Below are positions 1 to 5,479 of a stretch of DNA of 7,079 nt, piece after piece. Position 1 is the first letter of the stretch. Every line of letters begins with the position of its first letter. Where the stretch lies: the NCBI GenBank assembly GCA_001604435.1, contig LVBO01000288.1, positions 1 through 7,079 on the forward strand. The letters run 5' to 3'. The position numbers were made by a program, and so were the translations under genes. The notes beneath the pieces were generated by a model that was not told the origin of the DNA, searched no databases, and saw nothing but the letters and a program-made list of their open reading frames with translations. This stretch comes from Synergistales bacterium Syner_01. GTDB taxonomy: Bacteria > Synergistota > Synergistia > Synergistales > Aminobacteriaceae.

Positions 1-1788
1 GACGCCTACGTCGACCATCCGGCCTTCGGCACTGCGGTGATCGCCCGCGTGCTGGAGGCCGCTGGTTTTCGCGTGGGCATTCTGGCGCAGCCCGACTGGC
101 GTTCGCGGGACGCTTTTCTCTCCATGGGGCGGCCCCGGTATGCGGCGCTCGTCTCCGCAGGCAATCTCGACTCGATGTTGAACAAACTGACGGCCTCGAA
201 GAAGAGTCGGAGCACCGACAGCTACTCTCCCGGCGGGCGGGCGGGGTTGCGCCCGGACAGGGCCACGATCGCGTACTGCAGCAGAGTGAAGGAGTGCTGG
301 AAGGACCTTCCGGTCATCATCGGCGGGGTGGAGGCGAGCCTACGGCGGTTCGCGCACTACGACTACTGGTCCGACGAGGTCCGCCGTTCCATCCTCTTCG
401 ACAGTCAGGCGGACCTGCTGGTCTACGGGATGGGGGAGCTTCAGATACGCCGTATCGCCGATCTGCTCGCCAGGGGCGTTCCCGTGGGACGGCTGAGAGA
501 TCTTCGGGGAACCGTCTACAGAACGAACGAGTTTCCCGAAATCGGCGGCAAGTTCGTCGAGCTTCCCTCCTACGAGGAGGTCGCCGCCGACAAGCAGCGC
601 TTCGCCGAGGCATTCCGCATGCAGGACGCCGAGCAGGACGCGTTCCACGGAAAAACCGTGGTGCAGCGTCACGGTTCGTTCTACGTTGTGCAGAACCCTC
701 CCGCGTCGCCGCTTTCGATGGAGGAGATCGACGCCGTCTACGCGCTTCCGTACCCCCGGACGTACCATCCGATGTACGAGGCGGCGGGGGGCGTTCCCGC
801 GATCGCCGAGGTGCGCTTCAGCCTGACCAGCCATCGCGGCTGCTTCGGAAGCTGTTCTTTCTGCGCCATCCACTACCATCAGGGACGAATAATCCAGAGC
901 CGCAGTCACGACTCCCTGCTTCGGGAGGCGCGCATTCTGACGGAGCTGCCCGACTTCAAGGGGTACATCCATGACGTCGGCGGCCCCACGGCGAACTTCC
1001 GCATCCCCGCATGCGAGCAGCAGCTCGTCAGGGGGGCGTGCAGAAACAGGCAATGCCTCTCGCCGACCCCCTGCCCGAAACTCCGGGCCGATCACTCGGA
1101 CTACATCGACCTGCTCCGGAAGCTGCGTGCGCTTCCGAAGGTAAAGAAGGTCTTCATCCGCTCCGGCATTCGCTTCGATTATCTCCTGGCGGACAAAAAG
1201 GGCGGTTTCCTGGAAGAGCTGTGCGCGCACCACGTGAGCGGACAGTTGAAGGTGGCGCCCGAACACGTTTCGTCCCGCGTGCTGGCCCTGATGGGGAAGC
1301 CGGGATGCGAGGTGTACGAGAAGTTCCGACTGGCGTACTCCGCGATGAACGAGAAGCTGGGGAAGAAGCAGTACCTCGTGCCGTACTTCATCGCATCCCA
1401 CCCCGGAGCGACCCTTGAGGACGCCGTGGAGCTGGCGGAGTATCTGCGCGACATTCACTTCCAGCCCGAGCAGGTGCAGGACTTCATCCCCACGCCGGGG
1501 AGCCTGTCGACCTGCATGTACTACACGGGGCTGAACCCGTTCACCGGCGAGGCCGTGCCCTCCGCGAAGGACAGGAACGAGCGGAAGATGCAGCGCGTGC
1601 TGCTGCAGTACGCCGAGCCGAAGAACCGCGAGGCGGTCATACAGGCGCTCGAGACCGCCGGAAGGAAGGATCTGATCGGTACCGGCCCGTCTTGCCTGGT
1701 GCAGCCGCAGCACCGCGAGCCGCGAAAAAAAAGCGCGCCCGGCCCCGAGGGGAGGACGCGCTGCGGAAAACCGCGCGGGCGCGGATAG
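1..1788 (+). CDS. ygiQ: YgiQ/UPF0313-family radical SAM protein, 5'-truncated
   Basis: Reading is open from base 1 and begins in the family's conserved 'DAYVDHPAFG' stretch, so the true start lies upstream; tens of residues are missing. Numbering from codon 1 of the window: a Radical_SAM_N-type region (about 1-260), then the radical SAM core with a CX3CX2C motif at Cys281, Cys285 and Cys288 (RGCFGSCSFC) that should ligate a [4Fe-4S] cluster and bind S-adenosylmethionine. The signature IHDVGGPTANFR follows at 323-334, then four more cysteines (338, 347, 352, 358) and a DUF3362-like C-terminal part ending near GRKDLIGTGPSCLV. These are family hallmarks; the reaction catalysed by YgiQ proteins is, to my knowledge, not established. 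The last ~27 residues form a basic, Pro/Gly-rich tail whose DNA also holds the terminator of the convergent transporter gene. The stop is TAG at 1786-1788. No promoter is visible because the 5' end is outside the window. Confidence 0.95.
   Translation, partial: DAYVDHPAFGTAVIARVLEAAGFRVGILAQPDWRSRDAFLSMGRPRYAALVSAGNLDSMLNKLTASKKSRSTDSYSPGGRAGLRPDRATIAYCSRVKECWKDLPVIIGGVEASLRRFAHYDYWSDEVRRSILFDSQADLLVYGMGELQIRRIADLLARGVPVGRLRDLRGTVYRTNEFPEIGGKFVELPSYEEVAADKQRFAEAFRMQDAEQDAFHGKTVVQRHGSFYVVQNPPASPLSMEEIDAVYALPYPRTYHPMYEAAGGVPAIAEVRFSLTSHRGCFGSCSFCAIHYHQGRIIQSRSHDSLLREARILTELPDFKGYIHDVGGPTANFRIPACEQQLVRGACRNRQCLSPTPCPKLRADHSDYIDLLRKLRALPKVKKVFIRSGIRFDYLLADKKGGFLEELCAHHVSGQLKVAPEHVSSRVLALMGKPGCEVYEKFRLAYSAMNEKLGKKQYLVPYFIASHPGATLEDAVELAEYLRDIHFQPEQVQDFIPTPGSLSTCMYYTGLNPFTGEAVPSAKDRNERKMQRVLLQYAEPKNREAVIQALETAGRKDLIGTGPSCLVQPQHREPRKKSAPGPEGRTRCGKPRGRG
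1725..1784 (-). terminator. Intrinsic terminator of the EamA transporter gene, inside the 3' end of ygiQ
   Basis: Read on the minus strand just past the transporter stop codon, the sequence gives a GC-rich hairpin followed directly by eight T (A8 on the plus strand at 1725-1732). One stem pairs 1776-1783 with 1734-1741 (8 bp, 34-nt loop). A tighter alternative pairs 1757-1761 with 1733-1737 and contains a small CCC/GGG hairpin (1750-1752 with 1743-1745). Either fold is a classical Rho-independent terminator for the minus strand. The whole element is coding sequence for the last residues of the ygiQ product. Confidence 0.7.
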
Positions 1789-1789
1789 C

Positions 1790-2707
1790 TCAGGCCTTTT
1801 CCCGCGCCGCGGCGAAGCGGAGCGAGACGGAACGCAGCAGCGACGGCCCCGCCTCCGTGAGCAGCACCGCGACGAAGATGAGCCCGCACCCCGCCGCCAT
1901 GCGCGGGGTGAAGACCTCGCCCAGGAAATAGATGCCCGAAAGCGCTCCGAAGACCGATTCAAGGCTCAGAAGGATGGCCGTATGGGTGGACGGCGTGAAC
2001 TTCTGGGCGGTGTTCTGTACGGCGAAGGCGATGATGGTGCAGAAGACGACGGTGTACGCGATGCTCCGGAGCCCGCTTCCGCCTTGGAAGCCAGGCCACG
2101 TCTCGAAGACGAGCGCTGCGGGAAGGCTCAGAAGGCAGACCATCAGGATTTGCAGAAGCGTCAGGATCATCGGGTCCTTCTTCGCGGCGAAGTATTCGAT
2201 CGCGATGAGCTGGCAGGCGAAGAAGAAAGCGCAGACAAGAGTGAGCGTATCCCCCTTGCCTATGGAGATCGCCCCTTCCTGGAGCGTCAGCATCCCCATG
2301 CCGACGAGACAGACGAAGGAGGCGAAGAAGGAGAGCGCTCCCGGAAAAATCCTCCGTAAGCCCCATGAGAGAAAGGGGACGATGACCACGTAGGTCGCGG
2401 TCAGGAACGCCTGTTTGCCGGGCGTGGTGTAGTTCAGTCCGAGCGTCTGCGTCGCGAAGCCGAGGAAGAGAAAGACCCCGATGATCGCTCCCGCACGGAT
2501 GTCTTCCTTTGTAATGGCGGCGAGGCGGCGGCGGAAGAGCATTCCCATGAGGAACGCCGCCGAGCCGAAGCGAAGCGTGAGCAGCCAGAACGTGGGAAAG
2601 GTGTCGAGCGCGTCCTTCATCGCGACGAAGCCGAGGCCCCAGAAGAGGGCGACGAAAACGAGCGAGATGTCCGCAACGACTGTTTTCAAAGATGGAGAAA
2701 GTCGCAT
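1790..2707 (-). CDS. EamA/DMT-superfamily transporter (10-TM)
   Basis: A 305-residue, very hydrophobic protein with the two-repeat layout of the drug/metabolite transporter superfamily. The first EamA repeat is about residues 10-143 (FWGLGFVAMK near 22-31; PGKQAFLTATYVVIVPFL at about 96-113). The second is about 150-286 and ends in the typical SLESVFGALSG and FLGEVF stretch (248-266). Length and about ten predicted membrane helices are normal for the family. Members export amino acids, metabolites or drugs; the substrate cannot be told from sequence. The ATG at 2707-2705 has a good ribosome site, GGGAG (minus strand of 2716-2720), 8 nt upstream. An extended -10 promoter lies about 50 nt further upstream. 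The stop (TGA, 1792-1790) is one base from the ygiQ stop, so the two genes converge. It appears monocistronic and is divergent from the antiporter operon, with no evident functional link. Confidence 0.93.
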   Translation of the reverse strand: MRLSPSLKTVVADISLVFVALFWGLGFVAMKDALDTFPTFWLLTLRFGSAAFLMGMLFRRRLAAITKEDIRAGAIIGVFLFLGFATQTLGLNYTTPGKQAFLTATYVVIVPFLSWGLRRIFPGALSFFASFVCLVGMGMLTLQEGAISIGKGDTLTLVCAFFFACQLIAIEYFAAKKDPMILTLLQILMVCLLSLPAALVFETWPGFQGGSGLRSIAYTVVFCTIIAFAVQNTAQKFTPSTHTAILLSLESVFGALSGIYFLGEVFTPRMAAGCGLIFVAVLLTEAGPSLLRSVSLRFAAAREKA

Positions 2708-2758
2708 TCAATTCACTCCCGTTACAATAATATACCGTCTGCATGAGATACCGGGAGA

Positions 2759-2767
2759 GTATAGCAT
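2759..2767 (-). promoter_or_regulatory. Extended -10 promoter of the EamA transporter gene
   Basis: The minus strand reads TGCTATACT, a TGn-extended -10 element with five of six bases matching TATAAT. No good -35 sits 17 nt upstream (TATGTA), as is common for extended -10 promoters. It would start transcription roughly 45 nt before the transporter ATG. A second AT-rich candidate (minus strand TATATT near 2729-2734) lies closer to the gene but has neither a TG extension nor a -35. Confidence 0.5.
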
Positions 2768-2833
2768 CTTCCGCAAAAAATACATAGGAACGCTCTTAGT
2801 GAATCCGTTGCCGTGAAGCCCCGCCGAGGCGCT

Positions 2834-2851
2834 GTATATCCGTAGATATGC
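2834..2851. repeat. Small inverted repeat in the divergent regulatory region
   Basis: GTATATC (2834-2840) and GATATGC (2845-2851) form a 7-bp inverted repeat with one G-T pair around a CGTA centre. It lies between the two divergent promoters, about 56 nt upstream of the operon's -35 element, and no T-run follows it. It could be an operator for a dimeric regulator, but a repeat this short may also be chance. The remainder of the 305-nt gap 2708-3012 holds the two promoters, the operon leader and nothing else I recognise. Confidence 0.25.
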
Positions 2852-2906
2852 TCTCATGTCCGGATGATTTCCTCCCGTTTCTATTTTGTGAGAGTATTAA
2901 CTTTCA

Positions 2907-2934
2907 TTTACAAGCCCCGGATAGGTAGTATAAT
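2907..2934 (+). promoter_or_regulatory. Sigma-70-type promoter of the Mrp/Mbh antiporter operon
   Basis: TTTACA (2907-2912, five of six to TTGACA) and a perfect TATAAT (2929-2934) are separated by 16 nt. Transcription should begin around 2940-2942, giving a leader of about 72 nt before mrpE. The element lies in the least GC-rich part of the window and points at the operon. It is the best promoter match seen here. Confidence 0.75.
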
Positions 2935-2950
2935 GTATTCGATGCATTTT

Positions 2951-2975
2951 CTTGCGCTGCGCAGGCTGTTTTTTT
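2951..2975 (+). terminator. Hairpin plus T7 in the operon leader (possible attenuator)
   Basis: CTTGCG (2951-2956) pairs with CGCAGG (2960-2965) around a CTG loop: six pairs, one of them G-U. Three bases later comes an uninterrupted run of seven T (2969-2975). It lies between the predicted transcription start (~2941) and the mrpE ribosome site, so it could end transcripts early or be a weak attenuator. The short stem and the 3-nt gap before the T-run make it weaker than a standard terminator. Confidence 0.35.
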
Positions 2976-2998
2976 CTGTGTTTTCATATTCTTGCGAC

Positions 2999-3006
2999 GG
3001 GAGGTG
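2999..3006 (+). promoter_or_regulatory. Ribosome binding site that fixes the mrpE start at GTG 3013
   Basis: GGGAGGTG with core GGAGG at 3000-3004. The spacer is 8 nt to the in-frame GTG at 3013, the same as for mrpF (8), mrpB (8) and the mrpD-type gene (8). This rules against the upstream in-frame TTG at 2992, which lies ahead of this site. An out-of-frame ATG at 3011 is also within reach (spacer 6). Confidence 0.75.
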
Positions 3007-3010
3007 GAGT

Positions 3011-3040
3011 ATGTGTTTATTTTCATTGTCTCGTTTCTGA
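3011..3040 (+). other. Nine-residue out-of-frame ORF overlapping the mrpE start
   Basis: ATG at 3011-3013 overlaps the GTG start of mrpE (ATGTG) in another frame and reads MCLFSLSRF before TGA at 3038-3040. That stop overlaps an in-frame mrpE ATG at 3040-3042 (TGATG), the arrangement used in termination-reinitiation coupling. It shares the mrpE ribosome site at a usable 6-nt spacing. It may be a translated decoy or leader peptide, or coincidence; no protein evidence can be drawn from nine residues. Confidence 0.25.
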
Positions 3041-3498
3041 TGTATCTGCTCCTCGTGTGGTCCGGAAGCGGCATCCCTTTGATCGAGGTCGTTCTCGGAC
3101 TGCTTCTGGCGACGGTGATCACGGTTGCCTACCGAACCTGGCATGCGGAGAAGAAACTCAGTAAACGAGGTCTCGATCCGAGACGGTGGCTGAATTTCGT
3201 GGTGTATCTTTTCGGACCGTTCGCCGCCGGACTGGCGAAGGCGAACATCGACGTCGCCAAGCGCGTCATCACAGGAAAGATCCGTCCCGGGATCGTCAAG
3301 GTAACACCCGCGCTGAAGAGCGATGTCGCCAGAACGCTGCTGGCGGATTCGATCACCCTGACGCCGGGAACGCTCACCGTGGATGTCGACGATGCAGGCG
3401 GGTTCTATATCCACTGGCTGTACGTCGAGGATGAAAATCCCTCGGAAGAGCAGTTGTACGGTAATTTCGCCAAGTGGGCAAGGAGGTTGGCCGAATGA
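3013..3498 (+). CDS. mrpE: Na+/H+ antiporter subunit E (MrpE/MnhE; MbhA-like)
   Basis: The 161-residue product matches the usual MrpE length and plan: two N-terminal membrane segments (about 2-16 and 21-40), a basic loop (KKLSKRGLDPRR), a third hydrophobic stretch near 60-74, then a soluble C-terminal domain. Family signatures are AKANIDVAKRV (75-85), RPGIVKV (91-97), LADSITLTPGTLTVD (110-124) and YIHWLYV (132-138). MrpE is a membrane subunit of the multi-subunit Na+(K+)/H+ antiporter and is needed for complex function or assembly in studied bacteria; it is not itself a pump. I start it at GTG 3013 because GGAGG lies 8 nt upstream; TTG 2992 lies ahead of that site. An ATG two bases upstream (3011) is out of frame and ATG 3040 would remove half of helix 1. 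It is first in the operon and overlaps mrpF by 4 nt (ATGA). Confidence 0.93.
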   Translation: MFIFIVSFLMYLLLVWSGSGIPLIEVVLGLLLATVITVAYRTWHAEKKLSKRGLDPRRWLNFVVYLFGPFAAGLAKANIDVAKRVITGKIRPGIVKVTPALKSDVARTLLADSITLTPGTLTVDVDDAGGFYIHWLYVEDENPSEEQLYGNFAKWARRLAE

Positions 3499-3755
3499 CG
3501 GTCCAGATTGTGTGGTTTGCCGCGGCGGTTATGGGGATTCTTGCCGTCGCCGTCCTCGGGCGACTGGTCTCCGGCCCGACGGTTTCGGACAGGGCGGTCG
3601 CGCTGGATACGCTCAACACGCTTGTTGTGGGTATCATGCTGCTTCTCGCCGTCGCGTACGACTCGGTCGTGATGGTCGACGTGGCCATAGTCTACGCCGC
3701 GCTCTCCTTCGTGGGGACTATGTTCATCGCCCGGTACATCGAGGGGGAGGTGTAG
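3495..3755 (+). CDS. mrpF: Na+/H+ antiporter subunit F (MrpF/MnhF; MbhB-like)
   Basis: An 86-residue protein with three membrane helices (about 4-22, 41-57, 60-80), the normal size for MrpF. The family signature GPTVSDRAVALD (27-38) lies between helices 1 and 2, and the acidic residue of that region is conserved in Mrp antiporters and implicated in ion transfer. The C-terminal helix ends in ARYIEGEV, also typical. ATG 3495 is the start: AGGAGG at 3481-3486 gives an 8-nt spacer and the ATG overlaps the mrpE stop in an ATGA. An in-frame GTG at 3474 precedes that site and is rejected. The stop is TAG at 3753-3755, followed by a 4-nt gap to mrpG. Confidence 0.93.
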   Translation: MTVQIVWFAAAVMGILAVAVLGRLVSGPTVSDRAVALDTLNTLVVGIMLLLAVAYDSVVMVDVAIVYAALSFVGTMFIARYIEGEV

Positions 3756-3759
3756 TTCG

Positions 3760-4131
3760 GTGTTCTTTCTTTTATTGGTAACGGCCGCCCTTCTGGTGAG
3801 CCTCTTTTTCAACGCGCTCGGAGCGTTTTCGCTCTATCGTTTCCCCGATGTGTACACGCGGCTTCACGGCGCGACGAAATGCACCACTTTCGGAACCATC
3901 TTCATCGCGCTCGCAGTGGTGTCGTATGCCGTCGGCCGGCTCGTCGAAAGCGGCGAACCGCGTTTCCGGGTGCTTATCGTGCACGCGCTCGTGGCGATGA
4001 TGGTGCTGCTCATTACGAACGCGACGGGAGCGCACGCCATCGCGCGGGCCTCTCACAGAAGCGGCCTGGCGCCTGCGCGGGCCGTCGTCGACAGGCTCGA
4101 GGAGAGTCGTAAGGGAGGTGGATCCCTGTGA
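3760..4131 (+). CDS. mrpG: Na+/H+ antiporter subunit G (MrpG/MnhG; MbhC-like)
   Basis: A 123-residue protein with three hydrophobic helices. The diagnostic MrpG segment RFPDVYTRLHGATK (27-40) follows helix 1, helix 2 lies near 45-61, and helix 3 (about 72-88) leads into NATGAHAIARASHRSG, the typical MrpG end of the domain. The remaining ~25 residues are a polar, basic cytosolic-type tail. The start is GTG at 3760, with GGGGGAGG (3743-3750) 9 nt upstream, lying inside the end of mrpF. MrpG is a small structural subunit of the antiporter membrane arm. Its TGA (4129-4131) overlaps the next start as GTGA. Confidence 0.92.
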   Translation: MFFLLLVTAALLVSLFFNALGAFSLYRFPDVYTRLHGATKCTTFGTIFIALAVVSYAVGRLVESGEPRFRVLIVHALVAMMVLLITNATGAHAIARASHRSGLAPARAVVDRLEESRKGGGSL

Positions 4132-4394
4132 TGAACACGATACTGCACCTGTCGGTTCTGTCCGTCATGGTGCTGGCCGCGTTTTTTGCCCTCTGGTTCA
4201 AGGATCTTATCTCTTCGGTGATTTCTTTGGCGGTCTTCAGCCTGATGATGGCGGTCGAGTTCTATCTGCTGCAAGCGCCCGACGTCGCGATGGCCGAGGC
4301 CGCCATCGGAGCGGGGCTGAGCACGACCATCTTCGTCATCGCCATCAGGGCCTGCAGCCGTATCAAGAGGCAGGAAGGGGGGCGCGAACAGTGA
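4128..4394 (+). CDS. DUF4040/MbhD-like antiporter subunit (MrpA C-terminal region as a separate protein)
   Basis: An 88-residue protein with three membrane helices. The hallmark QAPDVAMAEAAIGAGL at 49-64 begins the third helix; this is the DUF4040/MbhD signature. In the usual bacterial Mrp complex this segment is part of the ~800-residue MrpA. In archaeal membrane-bound hydrogenase it is the separate subunit MbhD, related to part of NuoJ in complex I, and lines the ion pathway next to the MrpC/NuoK-like subunit. Start choice: GTG 4128 (GGAGG at 4114-4118, spacer 9, GTGA overlap with mrpG) matches the two following junctions. ATG 4131 (spacer 12) is the alternative and removes one residue. Its stop overlaps the next GTG. 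The trailing RACSRIKRQEGGREQ is a short basic cytosolic tail. Confidence 0.88.
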   Translation: MMNTILHLSVLSVMVLAAFFALWFKDLISSVISLAVFSLMMAVEFYLLQAPDVAMAEAAIGAGLSTTIFVIAIRACSRIKRQEGGREQ

Positions 4395-4663
4395 AAAAGA
4401 CGATCTTCGTCGTCGCGGCCATTCTTCTCGGAGCGTTCATCATAGGCGCGACCGACAGCGTGCAGCCGTTCGGCGATCCGGGAAAGGCGCCGATGGACGA
4501 CTATTTCCTTGCGAACGCGCTGCAGCTCCGCTCCTCCGAAAACGTCGTCACCTCGATCGTTTTCGACTACAGAGGATTCGATACCATCGGAGAGGCGGCG
4601 GTGCTCTTCACGGCGCTCTGCGCGATCACCGCCTTTTTCCGTGAAGGGAGGAAGAGACCGTGA
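4391..4663 (+). CDS. MbhE-like antiporter subunit (separate MrpA C-terminal segment)
   Basis: A 90-residue protein with an N-terminal membrane helix (about 4-20), a ~40-residue polar loop and a second helix (about 66-83). The family hallmark is FDYRGFDTIGEAAVLFTA at 58-75, the motif shared by MbhE and the last part of bacterial MrpA. With the preceding MbhD-like protein it should form the NuoJ-like element of the membrane arm. The start is GTG at 4391, preceded by a purine-rich GGAAGGGGGG (8-nt spacer) and overlapping the previous TGA as GTGA. The frame is also open upstream to a GTG at 4118, but that would overlay mrpG and the MbhD-like gene and is rejected. Such segments are sometimes annotated as MnhB N-terminal domains; here it is clearly separate from mrpB. 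Confidence 0.85.
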   Translation: MKKTIFVVAAILLGAFIIGATDSVQPFGDPGKAPMDDYFLANALQLRSSENVVTSIVFDYRGFDTIGEAAVLFTALCAITAFFREGRKRP

Positions 4664-5142
4664 GACCTCTTTCGATAGTTGTTCGGACGGGCTGCGATCT
4701 GTTCGCCTGGTTCCTTGTCATTTTCGGATCCACCATCATCATTCATGGCGACGTGACCCCGGGCGGAGGTTTCCAGGGGGGAGCGATCGTCGCCACATTT
4801 CTCAGTCTGCTGCTTGTCGCCTATGGCGGAAAGAAGCTGCTGTCATGGGTGAATGTGGGCATTTTCAACGGAATGCTGGTTTTCGGGCTTCTTGCCTTTT
4901 TCCTTTTGGGCTTCTTGGGCTTCCCGCACTCGTTCTTCTTCAACTTCCTTGCCGTTCCTCACGAGATTGCGCAGGCGACGGGACACGGCGTCATTCCCCC
5001 GTCGGGGACCATCGCGCTTATGGATATAGCGGTCGGCCTGGAGGTCGCGGGGGGGCTCTCGCTCATCGTGCTCTCTATGTTCAAGGGTGTCCGCCTTTTC
5101 AGGGAGGAACACTTCGAGGAGGAATCGGGCCATGATAGGTAA
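4660..5142 (+). CDS. mrpB: Na+/H+ antiporter subunit B (MrpB/MnhB; MbhF-like)
   Basis: A 160-residue four-helix membrane protein. The MnhB signature HGDVTPGGGFQGG (29-41) sits after helix 1 and leads into helix 2; helix 3 (about 68-88) is rich in Phe/Leu/Gly, and helix 4 carries DIAVGLEVAGG (122-132), also conserved. MrpB is an essential membrane subunit of the Mrp complex, equivalent to MbhF. The start is GTG at 4660, with GGAGG (4647-4651) 8 nt upstream and a GTGA overlap with the MbhE-like gene. The C-terminal tail (FREEHFEEESGHDR) is acidic, and its DNA contains the ribosome site of mrpC, so tail and downstream start are overprinted over 11 nt. Confidence 0.93.
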   Translation: MRPLSIVVRTGCDLFAWFLVIFGSTIIIHGDVTPGGGFQGGAIVATFLSLLLVAYGGKKLLSWVNVGIFNGMLVFGLLAFFLLGFLGFPHSFFFNFLAVPHEIAQATGHGVIPPSGTIALMDIAVGLEVAGGLSLIVLSMFKGVRLFREEHFEEESGHDR

Positions 5143-5479
5143 CGCTCCCTTTTTTGTGGTCGGTCTTCTGTTTCTGGCCGGACTCGTGGCGATCTTCATG
5201 GAGAAAAACCTGATAAAGATCGCCGTCGCGATCAGCATCATCAGCTCGGCGGTCAACCTTTTCCTGGTCGCTTTGGGGTATCGCGCCGGAGGGACGATAC
5301 CCGTGCACTATCTCGCCGGCGAAGAGACGCTGATGGTGCTTCCGACGCCGCAGGCGATGACGCTCACCGCGATCGTCATCGCGCTTGCGACGACGGCCCT
5401 CCTTCTGTCGCTCATCATGCTCGTCTACCGTCACTACGGCACGCTTGACGTGGACGAAATCAGGAGGTTGAGAGGATGA
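5132..5479 (+). CDS. mrpC: Na+/H+ antiporter subunit C (MrpC/MnhC; NuoK-like, MbhG-like)
   Basis: A 115-residue protein with three membrane helices and the NuoK/MrpC pattern: FMEKNLIKIAVAISIISSAV at 22-41 and PTPQAMTLTAIVIA at 71-84, corresponding to the P-x-P-Q-A-L-x-L-T-A-I-V-I hallmark of the family. MrpC is the counterpart of complex I subunit NuoK and lies beside the antiporter-like subunit in the membrane arm. ATG 5132 is preferred over the in-frame GTG at 5087, because GAGGAGG (5116-5122) gives a 9-nt spacer and the protein then begins at helix 1 as in the family. It overlaps mrpB by 11 nt and its TGA overlaps the next ATG (ATGA). Confidence 0.93.
   Translation: MIGNAPFFVVGLLFLAGLVAIFMEKNLIKIAVAISIISSAVNLFLVALGYRAGGTIPVHYLAGEETLMVLPTPQAMTLTAIVIALATTALLLSLIMLVYRHYGTLDVDEIRRLRG

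Noticed and set aside
1778..1808. Plus-strand hairpin GGCGCGG/CCGCGCC across the ygiQ stop as a ygiQ terminator
   Set aside because: The 7-bp stem is real but is followed by GC-rich sequence with no T-run, so it does not look like an intrinsic terminator. Such stems are common at this GC content.
340..1962. A 540-codon open frame on the minus strand across ygiQ
   Set aside because: Antisense to conserved ygiQ sequence, Arg/Ala-rich, no domain, and its 5' part is the GC-rich complement. It is a product of high GC content.
2755..2897. Direct repeat GAGAGTAT at 2755-2762 and 2890-2897
   Set aside because: An exact 8-mer repeat is expected by chance in a region of about 300 bases, and the copies sit at different positions relative to the two promoters.
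2992..3012. TTG 2992 as the start of mrpE
   Set aside because: It precedes the strong GGAGG at 3000-3004, and the extra residues (including RREVE) are encoded by the ribosome site itself.
4118..4390. N-terminal extension of the MbhE-like gene to GTG 4118
   Set aside because: It would lie over the end of mrpG and all of the MbhD-like gene in another frame and shows no family similarity. GTG 4391 has a suitable ribosome site and a GTGA overlap.
4128..4663. The MbhD-like and MbhE-like genes as a frameshifted single gene
   Set aside because: Each has its own ribosome site, a regular GTGA start overlap and a complete domain of the expected length, and separate subunits of this kind are known from Mbh operons.
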